The notes under the pieces were generated by a model. That model was not told the DNA's origin, did not search any database, and saw only the letters and a list, made by a program, of their open reading frames with translations. Below, one piece after another: positions 25,378 to 34,257 of a DNA stretch of 44,881 nucleotides; positions within the stretch are counted from its first letter, which is position 1; the number at the start of each line of letters is the position of its first letter. Position numbers and translations under genes: made by a program. The DNA lies in assembly GCA_030448225.1 (NCBI GenBank), contig JAUJNJ010000058.1, positions 1 through 44,881 on the forward strand, given 5' to 3'. Source of the DNA: Phycisphaerae bacterium. Lineage in GTDB: Bacteria > Planctomycetota > Phycisphaerae > Tepidisphaerales > Tepidisphaeraceae.

Positions 25378-26391
25378 ATGCTGAGCCGGATTTCCCAACG
25401 CCTGCTGACACTGCTGCAACTGACGCGGATGGCGCTGGTGTTCACCGCGATCGCCGACGCGACGTGCACGGTGCTGCTGTCGGCCCGCAGGGCCGCCGGG
25501 CCGGACGGGTCGCTCATGCTGCACGTCGACGGGCGGCAGGTCGTGCTGGCGGCGCTGGCGAGCGTCGGGCTGTACGGCTTCGGGATGAGCCTCAACGACA
25601 TCATCGACCGCCGCCGCGACAGCCAGATCGCCCCCGGCCGCCCGCTGCCCAGCGGCCGCGTTGGGCTCTACACGGCCTACGGCATCTGCGCCGGGCTGGC
25701 GCTGCTCGCGTGCGCCGCGGGGTGGGCGTACGCCGACCTGATCGACGACCGGATGACGCTCGTGCTCGTGGTCTGGACGGCCCTGCTCATCGGTTTCTAC
25801 GACCTGGCGGGCAAGTACCTCGTCGCGCCGGGCCTGCTGACGCTCGGGCTGATCCGATTTTTCCACGCCCTGGTCCCCGACCCGCAGGTGCCGCTGCTGT
25901 GGCACCCGCTGCTGCTGTGCAACCACGTCGCGCTGCTGTCGACGGTCGCCTACGTGTGGGAGGAGAAGCGCCCCGCGCTGACGAAGATCCACCTGTGGGG
26001 CGTCGGCGGCGGGCTGGCGCTGCTGAACGCGATGGCGGTCGTGCTGATCGCCCGCCGCGACCCGGGCCGGCCGCTGGCCGACAGCCTCGACTTGCGCCCC
26101 GCCCTGCTGCTCCCGCTGGCCGCCGCCGTCGCGTTCGTGGTGTTCGCCTCCGTCCTCCGCCGGCGCGGGCCGACGTCGCGCGAGGCGGGCCAGAAGCTGA
26201 TGCTCTTCGGCCTGCTCTGGCTGATCCTCTACGACGCCGCGTTCGTCGCCGGCTACGTCGGCGACTGGCGCGCCACGGTCGGCGTGCTGGCGCTGTTCCC
26301 CGTCGCCTACTTCTCGGTCCAGCTCATGCGCTGGTGGTCGAAGCTGCTGACGCTCTCGCAACGCCCGACGTTCAAGCGGGCGAAGACGTGA
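25378..26391 (+). CDS. UbiA-family prenyltransferase
   Basis: A 337-residue integral membrane enzyme with about nine helices. Residues 73-81 read NDIIDRRRD, the first Asp-rich motif (NDxxDxxxD) that binds Mg2+-prenyl diphosphate, followed by SQIAPGRPLPSG as is usual in the family. The second Asp motif is less regular (IGFYDLAGKYLVAPG near 140). UbiA enzymes move a prenyl group onto an aromatic or other acceptor in quinone, heme O, chlorophyll or archaeal-type lipid synthesis. The acceptor here cannot be told, and planctomycetes carry several such paralogues, including SCO1/UbiA proteins of unknown substrate. The ATG is preceded by CCGCGTCCCC with no strong ribosome site. It is convergent with the membrane gene 26416-27705. 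Confidence 0.88.
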   Translation: MLSRISQRLLTLLQLTRMALVFTAIADATCTVLLSARRAAGPDGSLMLHVDGRQVVLAALASVGLYGFGMSLNDIIDRRRDSQIAPGRPLPSGRVGLYTAYGICAGLALLACAAGWAYADLIDDRMTLVLVVWTALLIGFYDLAGKYLVAPGLLTLGLIRFFHALVPDPQVPLLWHPLLLCNHVALLSTVAYVWEEKRPALTKIHLWGVGGGLALLNAMAVVLIARRDPGRPLADSLDLRPALLLPLAAAVAFVVFASVLRRRGPTSREAGQKLMLFGLLWLILYDAAFVAGYVGDWRATVGVLALFPVAYFSVQLMRWWSKLLTLSQRPTFKRAKT

Positions 26392-26415
26392 GCCGCCGAC
26401 CGCGGCACACGTGAC

Positions 26416-27705
26416 TCACGCCTCGGCCGCTTCCGAGCCGCGGGTGAAGACGTCGCGGACGCCGGGGCGGGTCAGGAGGACGTAGAGGAAGACCGGGATG
26501 ACCGCTTGCAGCAGGTGGTCGCGGAGCAGGCCCTCCCACGCGGTCGTCCGCGTGCCGCCGGACAGGCGCGCCGGGCCGTCGGCCATCATCCACAGCTGCA
26601 GGATCAGGTGCGACGCCGTCCCGGCGATCATGCCCCCCGCGACCCACACCGCGACCGTGCGCCAGACGGGCCGGACGGTCACGCACAGCACGCCCCAGAC
26701 GATCCAAAAGGCGCCGCACAGCCCGACGAGCGCCCGGGCGACCAGCGCCGCGTAAACCAGCGTCGTCGCCGCCCCGACGGACGTGGCGCGCACCCTCGGC
26801 CGCCCGCCGCCGAGCGCCGGGGTGCCGCCGTAGAGCGCGTGGACGGTTTCCAGCGCTTCCAGGAGCGACGGTAGGCCGATCGTGCCCACGATCACCCCGG
26901 CCGCGGCGGCGAGGTTCAGCAGCGTCCGCAGGTCGCGGTGCGCGGGGTCGAACGCCGGTGGGAACACCGCCGGTGACGAAGTCGCGGCCGGCCCGGCGTG
27001 CGCCGCGGCTGCCGGGGCGGGCGCGCCGGCCTCCGCTTGCGGGCCGAACGAGACCTCGAACCCCCGCGTCTCCTCCCGGACGTCGTCGGGGCCGACGAAC
27101 TCGGCCAACGCCTTGCGCACGTTGCCCGAGATGAGCCCGCACGCGATCCCGCACGCCGCGTAGAGCAGGAAGGTGGGCAAGCCGCGGCTCGACGCCGACT
27201 GCGACGACGTCCTTGGCGTTGCGCGGCCGCGGGTCAGGAGCGTCCGCACGCCAGGGTCATTGGCGTCGGGCGCGTTCATGGCGGCGGCCGCCGACACGAT
27301 CGAGAGGAAGATGCAGCCGGCCAGCACGAAGCGGATCTTGCCGAGGTTGTCGAGCAGGTGCGGCCGGACGTCCGCCGCCGCGCCGGGCGCGGCCTGCACG
27401 AGCAGCCGGAGCCCATAGAACGCCAGCAGCGGGAACCCGCCCGCCAGCGCGAGCCGGCCCCACAGGATCCACCGCCCTTGCATGGCGGTGCCGACGTACG
27501 CGTCGATCCCCGCGTCCCCGCCGAACACGAACGGCCACGCCGCCCCGAGCAGCCCGACGGCCCCGACGACGATCGCGCCCAGGCCGATCGCCCGCGTCCG
27601 CGACGTCGCGCGGCTGGCCGCGTGCGACGCGACGAGCGGGCCCGCGTACGCCAGCGACGGCGGAGCGGACATCAACGGCGGCGGCAGCGGTGGTGGAACG
27701 GACAC
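26416..27705 (-). CDS. Uncharacterised membrane protein
   Basis: A 429-residue protein that I do not recognise. Residues 1-35 are Pro/Ala-rich and disordered. Hydrophobic helices follow at about 40-62 (AIGLGAIVVGAVGLLGAAWP), 80-105, 122-143 (FVLAGCIFLSIVSAAAAMNA) and 180-195. A central hydrophilic stretch contains PDDVREETRGFEVSFGPQ and an Ala/Pro linker. Another four helices lie in the C-terminal half, including ALVGLCGAFWIVWGVLCVTV. It may form a small-molecule channel or stress-linked membrane complex, but no motif supports a role. Its frame is intact, with an ATG at 27705. Confidence 0.72.
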   Translation of the reverse strand: MSVPPPLPPPLMSAPPSLAYAGPLVASHAASRATSRTRAIGLGAIVVGAVGLLGAAWPFVFGGDAGIDAYVGTAMQGRWILWGRLALAGGFPLLAFYGLRLLVQAAPGAAADVRPHLLDNLGKIRFVLAGCIFLSIVSAAAAMNAPDANDPGVRTLLTRGRATPRTSSQSASSRGLPTFLLYAACGIACGLISGNVRKALAEFVGPDDVREETRGFEVSFGPQAEAGAPAPAAAAHAGPAATSSPAVFPPAFDPAHRDLRTLLNLAAAAGVIVGTIGLPSLLEALETVHALYGGTPALGGGRPRVRATSVGAATTLVYAALVARALVGLCGAFWIVWGVLCVTVRPVWRTVAVWVAGGMIAGTASHLILQLWMMADGPARLSGGTRTTAWEGLLRDHLLQAVIPVFLYVLLTRPGVRDVFTRGSEAAEA

Positions 27706-28098
27706 GTCGAGCCCTCCCTGGATCGGCGAACGTTACCCCGGCGAGCCGCGACACGCGACTTTCGGTTCAGTGGTGCGCCGTTGATCGCCCGAACTCTGTG
27801 CGACGCAACGGCGATGCGGCCGGCCGAGCCCTCGCCGCCGGCGGACGCCGCGCGCCGCTCCGCGCCGGCGCGACGGCCGCCCGAGTCGCGGCGGGGCCCG
27901 CGGCCCCCGCGAGACGCGCGCACGAAAGGGGCGCGGCCCGCGCGGGCCGCGCCCCTTCGTCGTCGTCGTCGTCGTCGTCATCGCGCTCGTGCGCGCCGTG
28001 CGCATCGGAGCGGTTCCCCGCCACCGGAGCGGGCCGCCCGCGCCACAGCGGCCCGGGAGTGTCCCGGCGCGCGCCCGCGCGGGAACGCGGAACACGCT
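27706..28098. other. Intergenic region with perfect palindrome and GTC run
   Basis: AAGGGGCGCGGCCCG at about 27926-27940 pairs with CGGGCCGCGCCCCTT at about 27943-27957, a very stable hairpin. It is followed by seven GTC units (27958-27979). No gene is supported. The hairpin may terminate the minus-strand PhoX-like gene upstream. Confidence 0.5.
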
Positions 28099-29750
28099 CT
28101 AGGCGCGGCGATCGTCGTCGTCGTCGTCCTCATCGTCCTCGCCGCCGCTGTCGTCGGCGGGGGCGAAGAAGCGATCGTCGCGGTCGGGCGGGTTGTCGGT
28201 CGGGAAGACCGCGACCGCGAGGTCGCGGCCGTCGCCGCCGCGGTGCTGGATGTTCACGTACAGCACCTCCTCGTCGATGTCGAAGTAGATGCCCGTGGGC
28301 TCGGCGGCCGAGTCGGTCGTCGAGGCGAGCGCACCGTCTCGCTCGCCATCGCGTCGCGGCGGTCGGCGTCGTCGCCGTCGTCACCACGGCTGCGCCAGCG
28401 CGGACGCTGTCGCCGCCGTCGCCGCCCTCGTCGTCGTCGCGGTCCGGCGGCCCGCCGGGGGAAGGCGGCCCAGATGTCGTCGCCGGGCTTCGCGATTGGC
28501 GAGCCGCCCGGGTCCTCGGTGATGAACAGGTTGCCGGCGTCGTCGAGCCGCGAGGTTGTCCGGGTCGTCGAAGTCGGCCGGCGCGTTGGGAGCGTCGACG
28601 TCGCCGTCGCCGTCGGCGTCGCCGGGCGTGTCGCGGACGTAGTCCCAGACGAACGTCTCCCCGTCGTCCTTGGGGTTGCGGCCGGCGTCGGCGAGGTCGA
28701 TCGCCAGGACGCGGTCCTCGCCGGTGATCGCGACGTAGAGCGTGTCGTCGAGCGGGTCGGTGCGGCCGGTGATGACGTCGGTCTCCACGTCCTCCGGGCG
28801 GTCGTAGCCGGTCGCGCCGACGGCGGCCGCGGCGACGTCGGAGTCGACGCACCGTCGCCCGGTCGAGCGGCACCCACGTCGCCTCGCCCGTGCGGTCGGC
28901 GTTGGCCGCGTCGTCGACGCGCAAGCGCGAACAGTTGGCCGCTCGACAGGTCGTTGCGCCGGTCGGGCGTGAACTTGTAGATGAAGCCGCCTGGCCCTTC
29001 CTGGAACGGCGAGTTGTCGACGCGGCTGGTCTCGGTGATGCCGTAGAGGTTGCCCTGCTCGTCGAAGCGGATCCCCGTGCGACCGCGACCCGACCGCCGG
29101 CAAGCGCGCGGATGCCGTCGCGGACCGTGTCGATCGTGCCGTCGTCGTCGACGTCGACGCCGGGGCGGTCGACGATCCGCTCCGCGCCGCGGGTCGAGCT
29201 GCGACGGGTCCTTGCGGCTGACGAAGAACTCGTACATCAGCCCCGCCACCGCCTCGAGCGCCGACGGGTCGCGCAGGCGGGCGACGTCGGTCTCCTCGGC
29301 CGCGAGGACCGTGCCCCACGGCGTCCAGGCGATGCCGTCGAACCGCTCGAAGTCCGCGCGCTGGGCGAGGACCTCGGTCAGGCCCGTCTCCAGGTCCGTC
29401 ACCGAGACCTGCCCGCCGCCGCCGGTCTCGTGCGTGCGGTAGAGGAACCGGCCCTTCTGCTTGCCGGTCTCGTTCTGCGTGTTCATGTCCCACAGGTCGA
29501 TCGTGCCGCCGTCCCCTCGCGGGCGAACACGACCTGCGAGAAGCCCTCGGGCAGCACCAGCGGCTGCTCCGGTTTCCGCCCGGGAACGCCGGCGCCGACG
29601 TCGGCAGCGGCTGGAAGTCGCCGAAGTCGGCGGCGAGCAGACGCCGCCCCTCCAGCGGCTCGACGGCGCGCGGGCCGACGACGAGAGCAGCGACGACGAC
29701 GACGACGTGACGGCCGAGCGGGTGGCGCGCGCGGTCTTTCGATGATCCAT
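28099..29750 (-). CDS. PhoX/DUF839-like surface protein with LEPR-XLL-like N-terminus, frame-disrupted
   Basis: Reconstructed across about eight frame changes, roughly 545 residues. The ATG at 29750 (MDHRKTARATR) follows GGAGAAGT. The next recognisable segment is AVEPLEGRRLLAADFGDFQP, which resembles the LEPR-XLL element found near the N-terminus of many secreted planctomycete proteins. LPEGFSQVVFARE, FLYRTHETGGGGQVSVTDLE, FDGIAWTPWGTVLAAEETDV and LYGITETSRVDNSPFQEGPG follow. Then come ATGYDRPEDVETD, LYVAITGEDRVLAIDLADAG, LFITEDPGGSPIAKPGDDIW, PTGIYFDIDEEVLYVNIQHR and an Asp-rich tail to the stop at 28099. DUF839/PhoX proteins are Ca2+/Fe-dependent periplasmic phosphatases or relatives. An Asp-rich tail and DGDGDVD loops suggest calcium binding. 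Phosphatase activity is inference. One break lies in GAGGGGAC (about 29510), where one more G gives GDGGTIDLWDM. Confidence 0.72.
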
Positions 29751-30298
29751 ACTTCTCCTCTTGCCTTGCGGAGACCCTGGTCCTCCCGGCGTGGGCTCCC
29801 GTGCCCGCCCCGGCGAGGGACGGACTGTGTGCGACGCCCGCTAACGCCGCGGCCGTAGCGCTTCGGAGCAAGAAGAAACCGATCGCGCCGCGCAAAGCCG
29901 GACGCCGCCGGGGCGATTGATGCCGGCGGGCGTGGGCCGGCTCACACGAATCGGATTCTTCGGGCCGCGACTTCGTCACCGCGCGCGATTTCCCGCGCCC
30001 GCCCCGTGTGAGCAGAGACGCGCGCGCGCACGAGCCGGGTCGTCGGAGACAGCGAGCGACAACTGACGCACCGGGCTGCTCCGCCCCACCCGCCATGACG
30101 TCCGATGCACGCGCCGACTGATCTGCCGGCCATGCCTTGCGCGGAGCGGCGAGACGTCGCAGCGAACGGCAACAGGGCTGCGTCGCCGCGTCGAGCCGCA
30201 GCGGACCCCTGCCGGCGCCGAGCAGGAACGGCGACGGCCGCGCGGGAAGGGTGACATGGGCGAGGGCGGGAACCGAGGGAATCAACGGCGACGGCCGT
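29751..30298. other. Intergenic stretch without recognisable gene
   Basis: About 550 bases. Open frames on the minus strand run through it into the PhoX-like gene but show no family resemblance. An alternating GC run occurs at about 30010-30025. I see nothing else. Confidence 0.4.
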
Positions 30299-31250
30299 TC
30301 ATCTCGCCGAGGCCGGCGTGCGACGCGGCGCGTCCGCCGCGCCGCGCCGCGGCCGAACGCGGCGAAGCACCTGCCCGACGTAGATGATCCGCCACGTGAA
30401 CGGGGAGAAGAGGCTGCCGATCGCGCGGGGCGAGCGGAGCATCGTGCCGGTCACCATGCCCGCGCTGCGGAAGAACGTGCCGAGCCGGCCGCGGCGGAGG
30501 GCGTCGAGGCCTTCCTTGCCGTAGAGGTTCGCGCGTTCGAGCTCGATGTACGCCGGCGGCGGGTAGTTCTGGGCGCGGGCGAGGATGCGGCAGATCTCGT
30601 CGAGGCGTTTGTGATTGCCGGTGGCGGTCTTGTTGTCGTGGAGCCAGCGGAAGTGGGCCAGCAACTTCGGCAGGTACGCAACCTCGCGCCGGCGGCCACC
30701 ATGCGGAGCCACAGGTCGTAGTCCATCGCCCAGTGGATCGAGACGTCGACGCCGCCGACCTTGTCGTAAATGTTCCGCCGAAAGAACGTCGCCGGCTGCA
30801 CGAGGAAGTCGCTGTAGCGGAACAGCGCTCGCGGCTGTACGGCTCGATGTGCACGCACGGGGCGCGATGTGCCGGTCCCGCGTGTCGGTGTAGTCGGCGT
30901 CGCCGTAGACGAGGTCGATGTCGGGGTTGGCCGCGAAGAACTCGGCCACCGCCCGCCGCGCCCGGCTCGAACGTGTCGTCGGAGTTGAGCCAGCCGAGGA
31001 TCTCGCCGCTCGTCTGCTGAAAGCCGCGGACGATCGCGTCGGACTGCCCCTTGTCCTTCTGCGACACCCACCGGAGTTTCGGCCCGAACGATTTCAGCAC
31101 GTCGACCGTCTCGTCGGTGCTGCCGCCGTCCATCACGATGTAGTCGACGTGCGGGTAGTCCTGCTCGAGCACGCTCCGCACGCACGGCCCGATGAACCGG
31201 CCGGTGTTGTAAGACGGAGTGACGATGGCGACGGAAGGGAGTTGCGGCAT
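30299..31250 (-). CDS. Family 2 glycosyltransferase, frame-disrupted
   Basis: A GT-A fold inverting glycosyltransferase that adds a sugar from an NDP donor to a glycan. The start ATG 31250 reads MPQLPSVAIVTPSYNTGRFI, with the beta1 strand and VDYIVMDGGSTDETVD carrying the first aspartates. KGQSDAIVRGFQQTSGEILG and WLNSDDTF hold the DxD-type motif. After indels the sequence continues with FFAANPDIDLVYGDADYTDT, YSDFLVQPATFFRR, VGGVDVSIHWAMDYDLWLRM and LLAHFRWLHDNKTATGNHKR. It closes with SLFSPFTWRIIYVGQVLRR, a possible membrane-proximal helix. About 310 residues, normal for soluble GT2 enzymes. Four indels are implied. It is the last gene of the minus-strand glycan cluster. Confidence 0.85.
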
Positions 31251-31258
31251 TCCGGGAA

Positions 31259-31496
31259 CCCTCTCCCCATACTCGGGAGAGAGGGCAGGGTGAGGGGCGG
31301 AACGTAGAGTTGCGTCCGAGTCGCCGTCACGCGACACGCCGGTGCAGCCTGCAGCGTCGCCCTATCCGTTTAACCGCTGATTCGAGTCAAGATCCGCGGC
31401 GCGCTACACTTGCCCCAGCGTGAACATGTATCGATCGGTGTTCGGACGACGCTCCGCCCCTCACCCCTGCCCTCTCCCCGAGTACGGGGGAGAGGG
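31259..31496. repeat. Intergenic inverted array, CCCTCTCCC / GAGGGTGAGGGG family
   Basis: The left arm 31259-31300 (CCCTCTCCCCATACTCGGGA ... GGTGAGGGGCGG) and right arm 31454-31496 (CCGCCCCTCACCCCTGCCCT ... GGGGGAGAGGG) match with only a few differences over 42 bases. Each arm is also a small hairpin by itself (CCCTCTCCC with GGGAGAGGG). The 153-base spacer contains no gene. Confidence 0.85.
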
Positions 31497-31850
31497 TTCA
31501 CAGCGTGAATCCCGCCGCCTTTGGCCGTTTCCGCGTTTGCACCACCGCGCGCCGGTCGCCGCGCCGACGACGGCTCCGATCAGCATCCCGCACGGCGGCG
31601 ACCGGCCCGCAGCAGATACGCGCCCACAATCCAGCCGCCGCGGCAGATCCAGACGAGTGCGGACATCCAGCATACGAACCAGAGCCGCCAAGGCGCAATA
31701 CCCACTCCGGCCCGGCCGGCCACCGAAAGGGACGCCACATCCTGGACGCCGCCGCCCAGGCCAGCGCCCGCGAATGCCGCCGCTCGCAGAAGGAACTCCA
31801 AGCAGGAGAACGCCCCTTCGCAGGAGGCGCGCGTATTCGAGCACCCGCAT
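31461..31850 (-). CDS. Possible small membrane protein, frame-disrupted
   Basis: Hydrophobic segments in two frames suggest a small membrane protein of about 115 residues. MRVLEYARLL is followed after one shift by GAFSCLEFLLRAAAFAGAGL, then WRLWFVCWMSALVWICRGGW and IVGAYLL. After a second shift comes GMLIGAVVGAATGARWCKRG. The tail runs into the right arm of the inverted array at 31454-31496 and takes its stop codon from the far side. I do not recognise a family. Cys- and Trp-rich helices distinguish it from frame noise, but this remains the weakest gene of the cluster. Confidence 0.4.
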   Translation of the reverse strand: MRVLEYARLLRRGVLLLGVPSASGGIRGRWPGRRRPGCGVPFGGRPGRSGYCALAALVRMLDVRTRLDLPRRLDCGRVSAAGRSPPCGMLIGAVVGAATGARWCKRGNGQRRRDSRCEPSPPYSGRGQG

Positions 31851-31866
31851 GGCCGCCGCCGCTCCA

Positions 31867-32607
31867 TCAGGAGGTCAAAGGGTGAACCCCTGCCGCCTTC
31901 GCGTCGTTGTAGAACATCTTCACGGTCTCGAGGCTGTAGGCGTCGAGGTCCTTGTTGACGAGGCTGAGCTTCTTCAGCACGTCGTTGGTGACCGTGATGA
32001 TGTGGCAGCCGACCGCGTCGGCCTGGAAGATGTTGAGCAGTTCGCGGGGGCTGGCCCAGATCAGCTCCTGGGCGCGGGTACGGGCGCAGCATCTCGACGG
32101 CGGCGGACATCATCGGGACGGGGTCGCGGCCGGTGTCGGCGACGCGGCCGGCGAAGACGCTGACGTAGCTCGGGCGCGTCGTCGCCGAGGGCGGCCGACA
32201 CGTCGCGGACCTGCGCGCCAGCGTCATCGTGCCGCCGTCACGTTCAGCTTCACGCCAGCGCGGCTCAGCTTCCGGATCGTAGCCGCGTAGGCGGTCTCGC
32301 CCTGGCAGTTGGTAACCGGGATCTTCACGTAGACGTTGTCGCCCCAGCCGGCGATCTCGTTCGCCTGCCGCTCCATCTCGGCGAACTCGTCGCAGAAGAC
32401 CTCGAAGCTGATCGGCTTGTCGGGGATCGCTCCGCAGCACGTCCTTGCAGAACGCGCGGTAGCGTCGCCGATGCCGGCCTTACGCATGAGCGTGGGGTTG
32501 GTCGTCAGGCCGGCGATGTGCGGCGGCGGGCCATCTCGAGCATGCCGGCTGCGGTCGGCCCCGTCGGCGAAGATCTTGACGTTGAGTTTCGTGATGTCGA
32601 CCGTCAT
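31867..32607 (-). CDS. Transaldolase (small FSA/TalC-like type), frame-disrupted
   Basis: Transaldolase moves a dihydroxyacetone unit and makes sedoheptulose 7-phosphate from fructose 6-phosphate and erythrose 4-phosphate. The segments in order are MTVDITKLNVKIFADGAD, IAGLTTNPTLMRKAGI, IPDKPISFEVFCDEFAEMER, WGDNVYVKIPVTNCQGE and AGVKLNVTA, where Lys is the Schiff-base residue. SYVSVFAGRVADTGRDPVPM and, in another frame, QADAVGCHIITVTNDVLKKL follow, ending with AGVHPLTS at the stop 31867. About 245 residues; four or five indels. An AGGAG-like sequence precedes the ATG at 32607, but the frame is also open into the upstream HAD gene. In this cluster its likely job is to supply the GmhA substrate. 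Confidence 0.85.
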
Positions 32608-33180
32608 GTCCTCGGCTCCTGCTGCTGTCGCTGCTGTCCGCACCAATCGTTCGATGATACCGGCCGCTTCGTATAGATCGACCACTTCGTAGTCGGGGAG
32701 CAGCGTTCCCCCGCTGTAGGGCAGATTCATGAAAAACGTCGCACCCCGCGGCCTGCCCGGCGGCCACGTCGCTCCAACGGTCCCCGACCATGAAAGCGTA
32801 TAGCGCGTCGATGTCGTGGCGCCTTGGCGGCGTCCAGGATCAACCCCCGCCTTGGGCTTCCGGCACGCGCAGGCGTCGGTGTTGTCGTGGTAACAGGCGT
32901 AGACGGCCGTCAGCGGCAGCGCTCCATGAGGTGGGCGTTGATCGACTCGACCACGTCCCGTGCGTCTGCGTCCCCGCGCCACGTCCGGCTGGTTCGTCAC
33001 CACGATCAGCGGCAACCCCAGCTTCGCCAACTTCTCCAACGCCTCCGGCACCCGCGGCAGGATTTCCACCTCCGCCAACGTCTGCGGCGGGTACGGCGTC
33101 CCCCCCGCACCGTCGCCTGGCTGATGATCACGGTCGAGGAACACGGCTGGGCGGAGGAAGCGGGGGGAGTGGCGGAGTGG
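32608..33180 (-). CDS. gmhB: HAD-IIIA phosphatase, GmhB-like (heptose 1,7-bisphosphate phosphatase), frame-disrupted
   Basis: The segments match the GmhB/HisB-N family: AVFLDRD (motif I), VIISQATVRGG, TPYPPQTLAEVEILPRVPEA, LGLPLIVVTNQPDVARG (motif II), YACYHDNTDACACRKPKAG (zinc loop and motif III Lys) and MVGDRWSDVAAGQAAGC (motif IV). FFMNLPYSGG and VVDLYEAAGIIERLVRTAAT follow. At 33100-33106 seven C (G on the coding strand) break the frame; eight give VRGGTPYPP. The DRD-x-V region shows a further small deletion. GmhB removes the C7 phosphate from D-glycero-manno-heptose 1,7-bisphosphate. There is no stop before the transaldolase ATG: about 12 residues join the two domains in one frame. The start lies in the inverted array and is uncertain. 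Confidence 0.8.
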
Positions 33181-33267
33181 GGTGTGGGGTGTGAAGAACC
33201 GGATGTGAACGACATGCCGCCATCCTCTTCACGCCCCACTCTTTCTACTCCCCACGCCCCCACTCTT
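33161..33267. repeat. Intergenic inverted array, GGAGTGG motif family
   Basis: The left arm 33161-33193 (GGGGGGAGTGGCGGAGTGGG then GTGTGGGG) faces 33227-33267 (CTTCACGCCCCACTCTTTCT then ACTCCCCACGCCCCCACTCTT). It is looser than the other arrays. It lies between the SIS gene and the HAD gene and encodes the last residues of the first. Confidence 0.6.
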
Positions 33268-33862
33268 GACGCGCAGCGGACTCCACTTCGTCTGCGCCGC
33301 CTTGCGCCGCCGGGTGGGAGACGAGCAGGTGCCAGACGACGGCCTGGAACGCCCTCCCCGGAGTGCGGCGTGACGTTCTCCGCTGACCGTGGGCACGATC
33401 ACCACCGCGTCGCCGGGCGCGGGCGGTGTAGCCGTTGCGGCCGACGATGCCGAGCACCGTCGCCGACGTCCTTCGCGTGCTGCACGGCCTGCACGAGGTT
33501 GGGGCTGATGTTCTTTTCCAAATCGCCGCCGCCGACGCTGAAGACCATGATCGCGTCGTTCTTGTTCAGCCGGCTGCCGTCGCAGCAGTGTGGACGAAGA
33601 CGGTTTCCACCCCTCGTCGTTCGTGCGGGCGGTGAGTTCGCTCACGTTGTCGGTCGGGGCGTAGGCCTCGAAGCCGGCGATCTTGCGGAAGTCGTTGACC
33701 GCGTGCGAGCAGTTCGCCGCCGATCCGCCGACGCCGAGGAAGAACAGTCGCCCCCCTGCCGCGCACTTGGGCGAGGCGTTCGACGATGCGGTCGATGGCG
33801 GTCGCGTCGATCTGCGCGAGGATCTGGGCGGCCTCGGCGATGAAGTCGGTGGTGAAGGACAA
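33229..33862 (-). CDS. gmhA: SIS-domain sedoheptulose 7-phosphate isomerase, GmhA-like, frame-disrupted
   Basis: GmhA converts sedoheptulose 7-phosphate into D-glycero-manno-heptose 7-phosphate. The segments are SFTTDFIAEAAQILAQIDAT, RLFFLGVGGSAANCSHAVND, FRKIAGFEAYAPTDNVSELT, NKNDAIMVFSVGGGDLEKNI, LGIVGRNGYTA, GDAVVIVPTV and FQAVVWHLLVSHP. GVGGSAANCSHAVNDFRK is the GmhA/DiaA sugar-phosphate loop. The start is probably TTG 33862 behind AGAGGAACACC. A run of six C at 33751-33756 breaks the frame; five give VRGRGRLFFLGVGG. About 205 residues. The C-terminal residues enter the inverted array, so the annotated end is approximate. Confidence 0.82.
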
Positions 33863-34257
33863 GGCGGTGTTCCTCTGGTCGGTTCCCGGGCGGAATGAAC
33901 GCTGGGGCGCCGCGGCCCACTCTGTGGGCGCCCCCCGAACGCCATGACAGCTTGCTCCTACGGTTCCCGCGGACTCGGGATCGCCAGCACGAGGCTTCGT
34001 AGTGCCAAGATAAGGACCGCCGAAAGATAAGGCCCATGGGCGCAGCGGTCGGGCCGCTTCAGGCGATCTCACAACGCGCTCGATCGTCGAGCAGCGGCGG
34101 ACACCTCGCCGCTGACAGCCTCGCCGCACCTCAGAGCGTGTTTTACACGGCGGGAGCCGCGAGCGCGTGCGCGGGGCGTTTGGCCTGCCTTTTTCCGTTC
34201 GAGACGCGGGCGGGACGCCCGCGCCACGCCCGGTCGGTCGACTTCTCCGGCACGTGC
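33863..34257. other. Intergenic stretch without recognisable gene
   Basis: About 395 bases between the isomerase start and the zinc-finger gene. A GACGCGGGCGGGACGCCCGCGCC hairpin at 34203-34225 could be the terminator of the zinc-finger gene, although no T run follows. Nothing else is seen. Confidence 0.4.

Noticed and set aside
29751..30285. Open minus-strand frame that would extend the PhoX-like protein upstream
   Set aside because: It shows no signal peptide or motif, and ATG 29750 has a good ribosome site.
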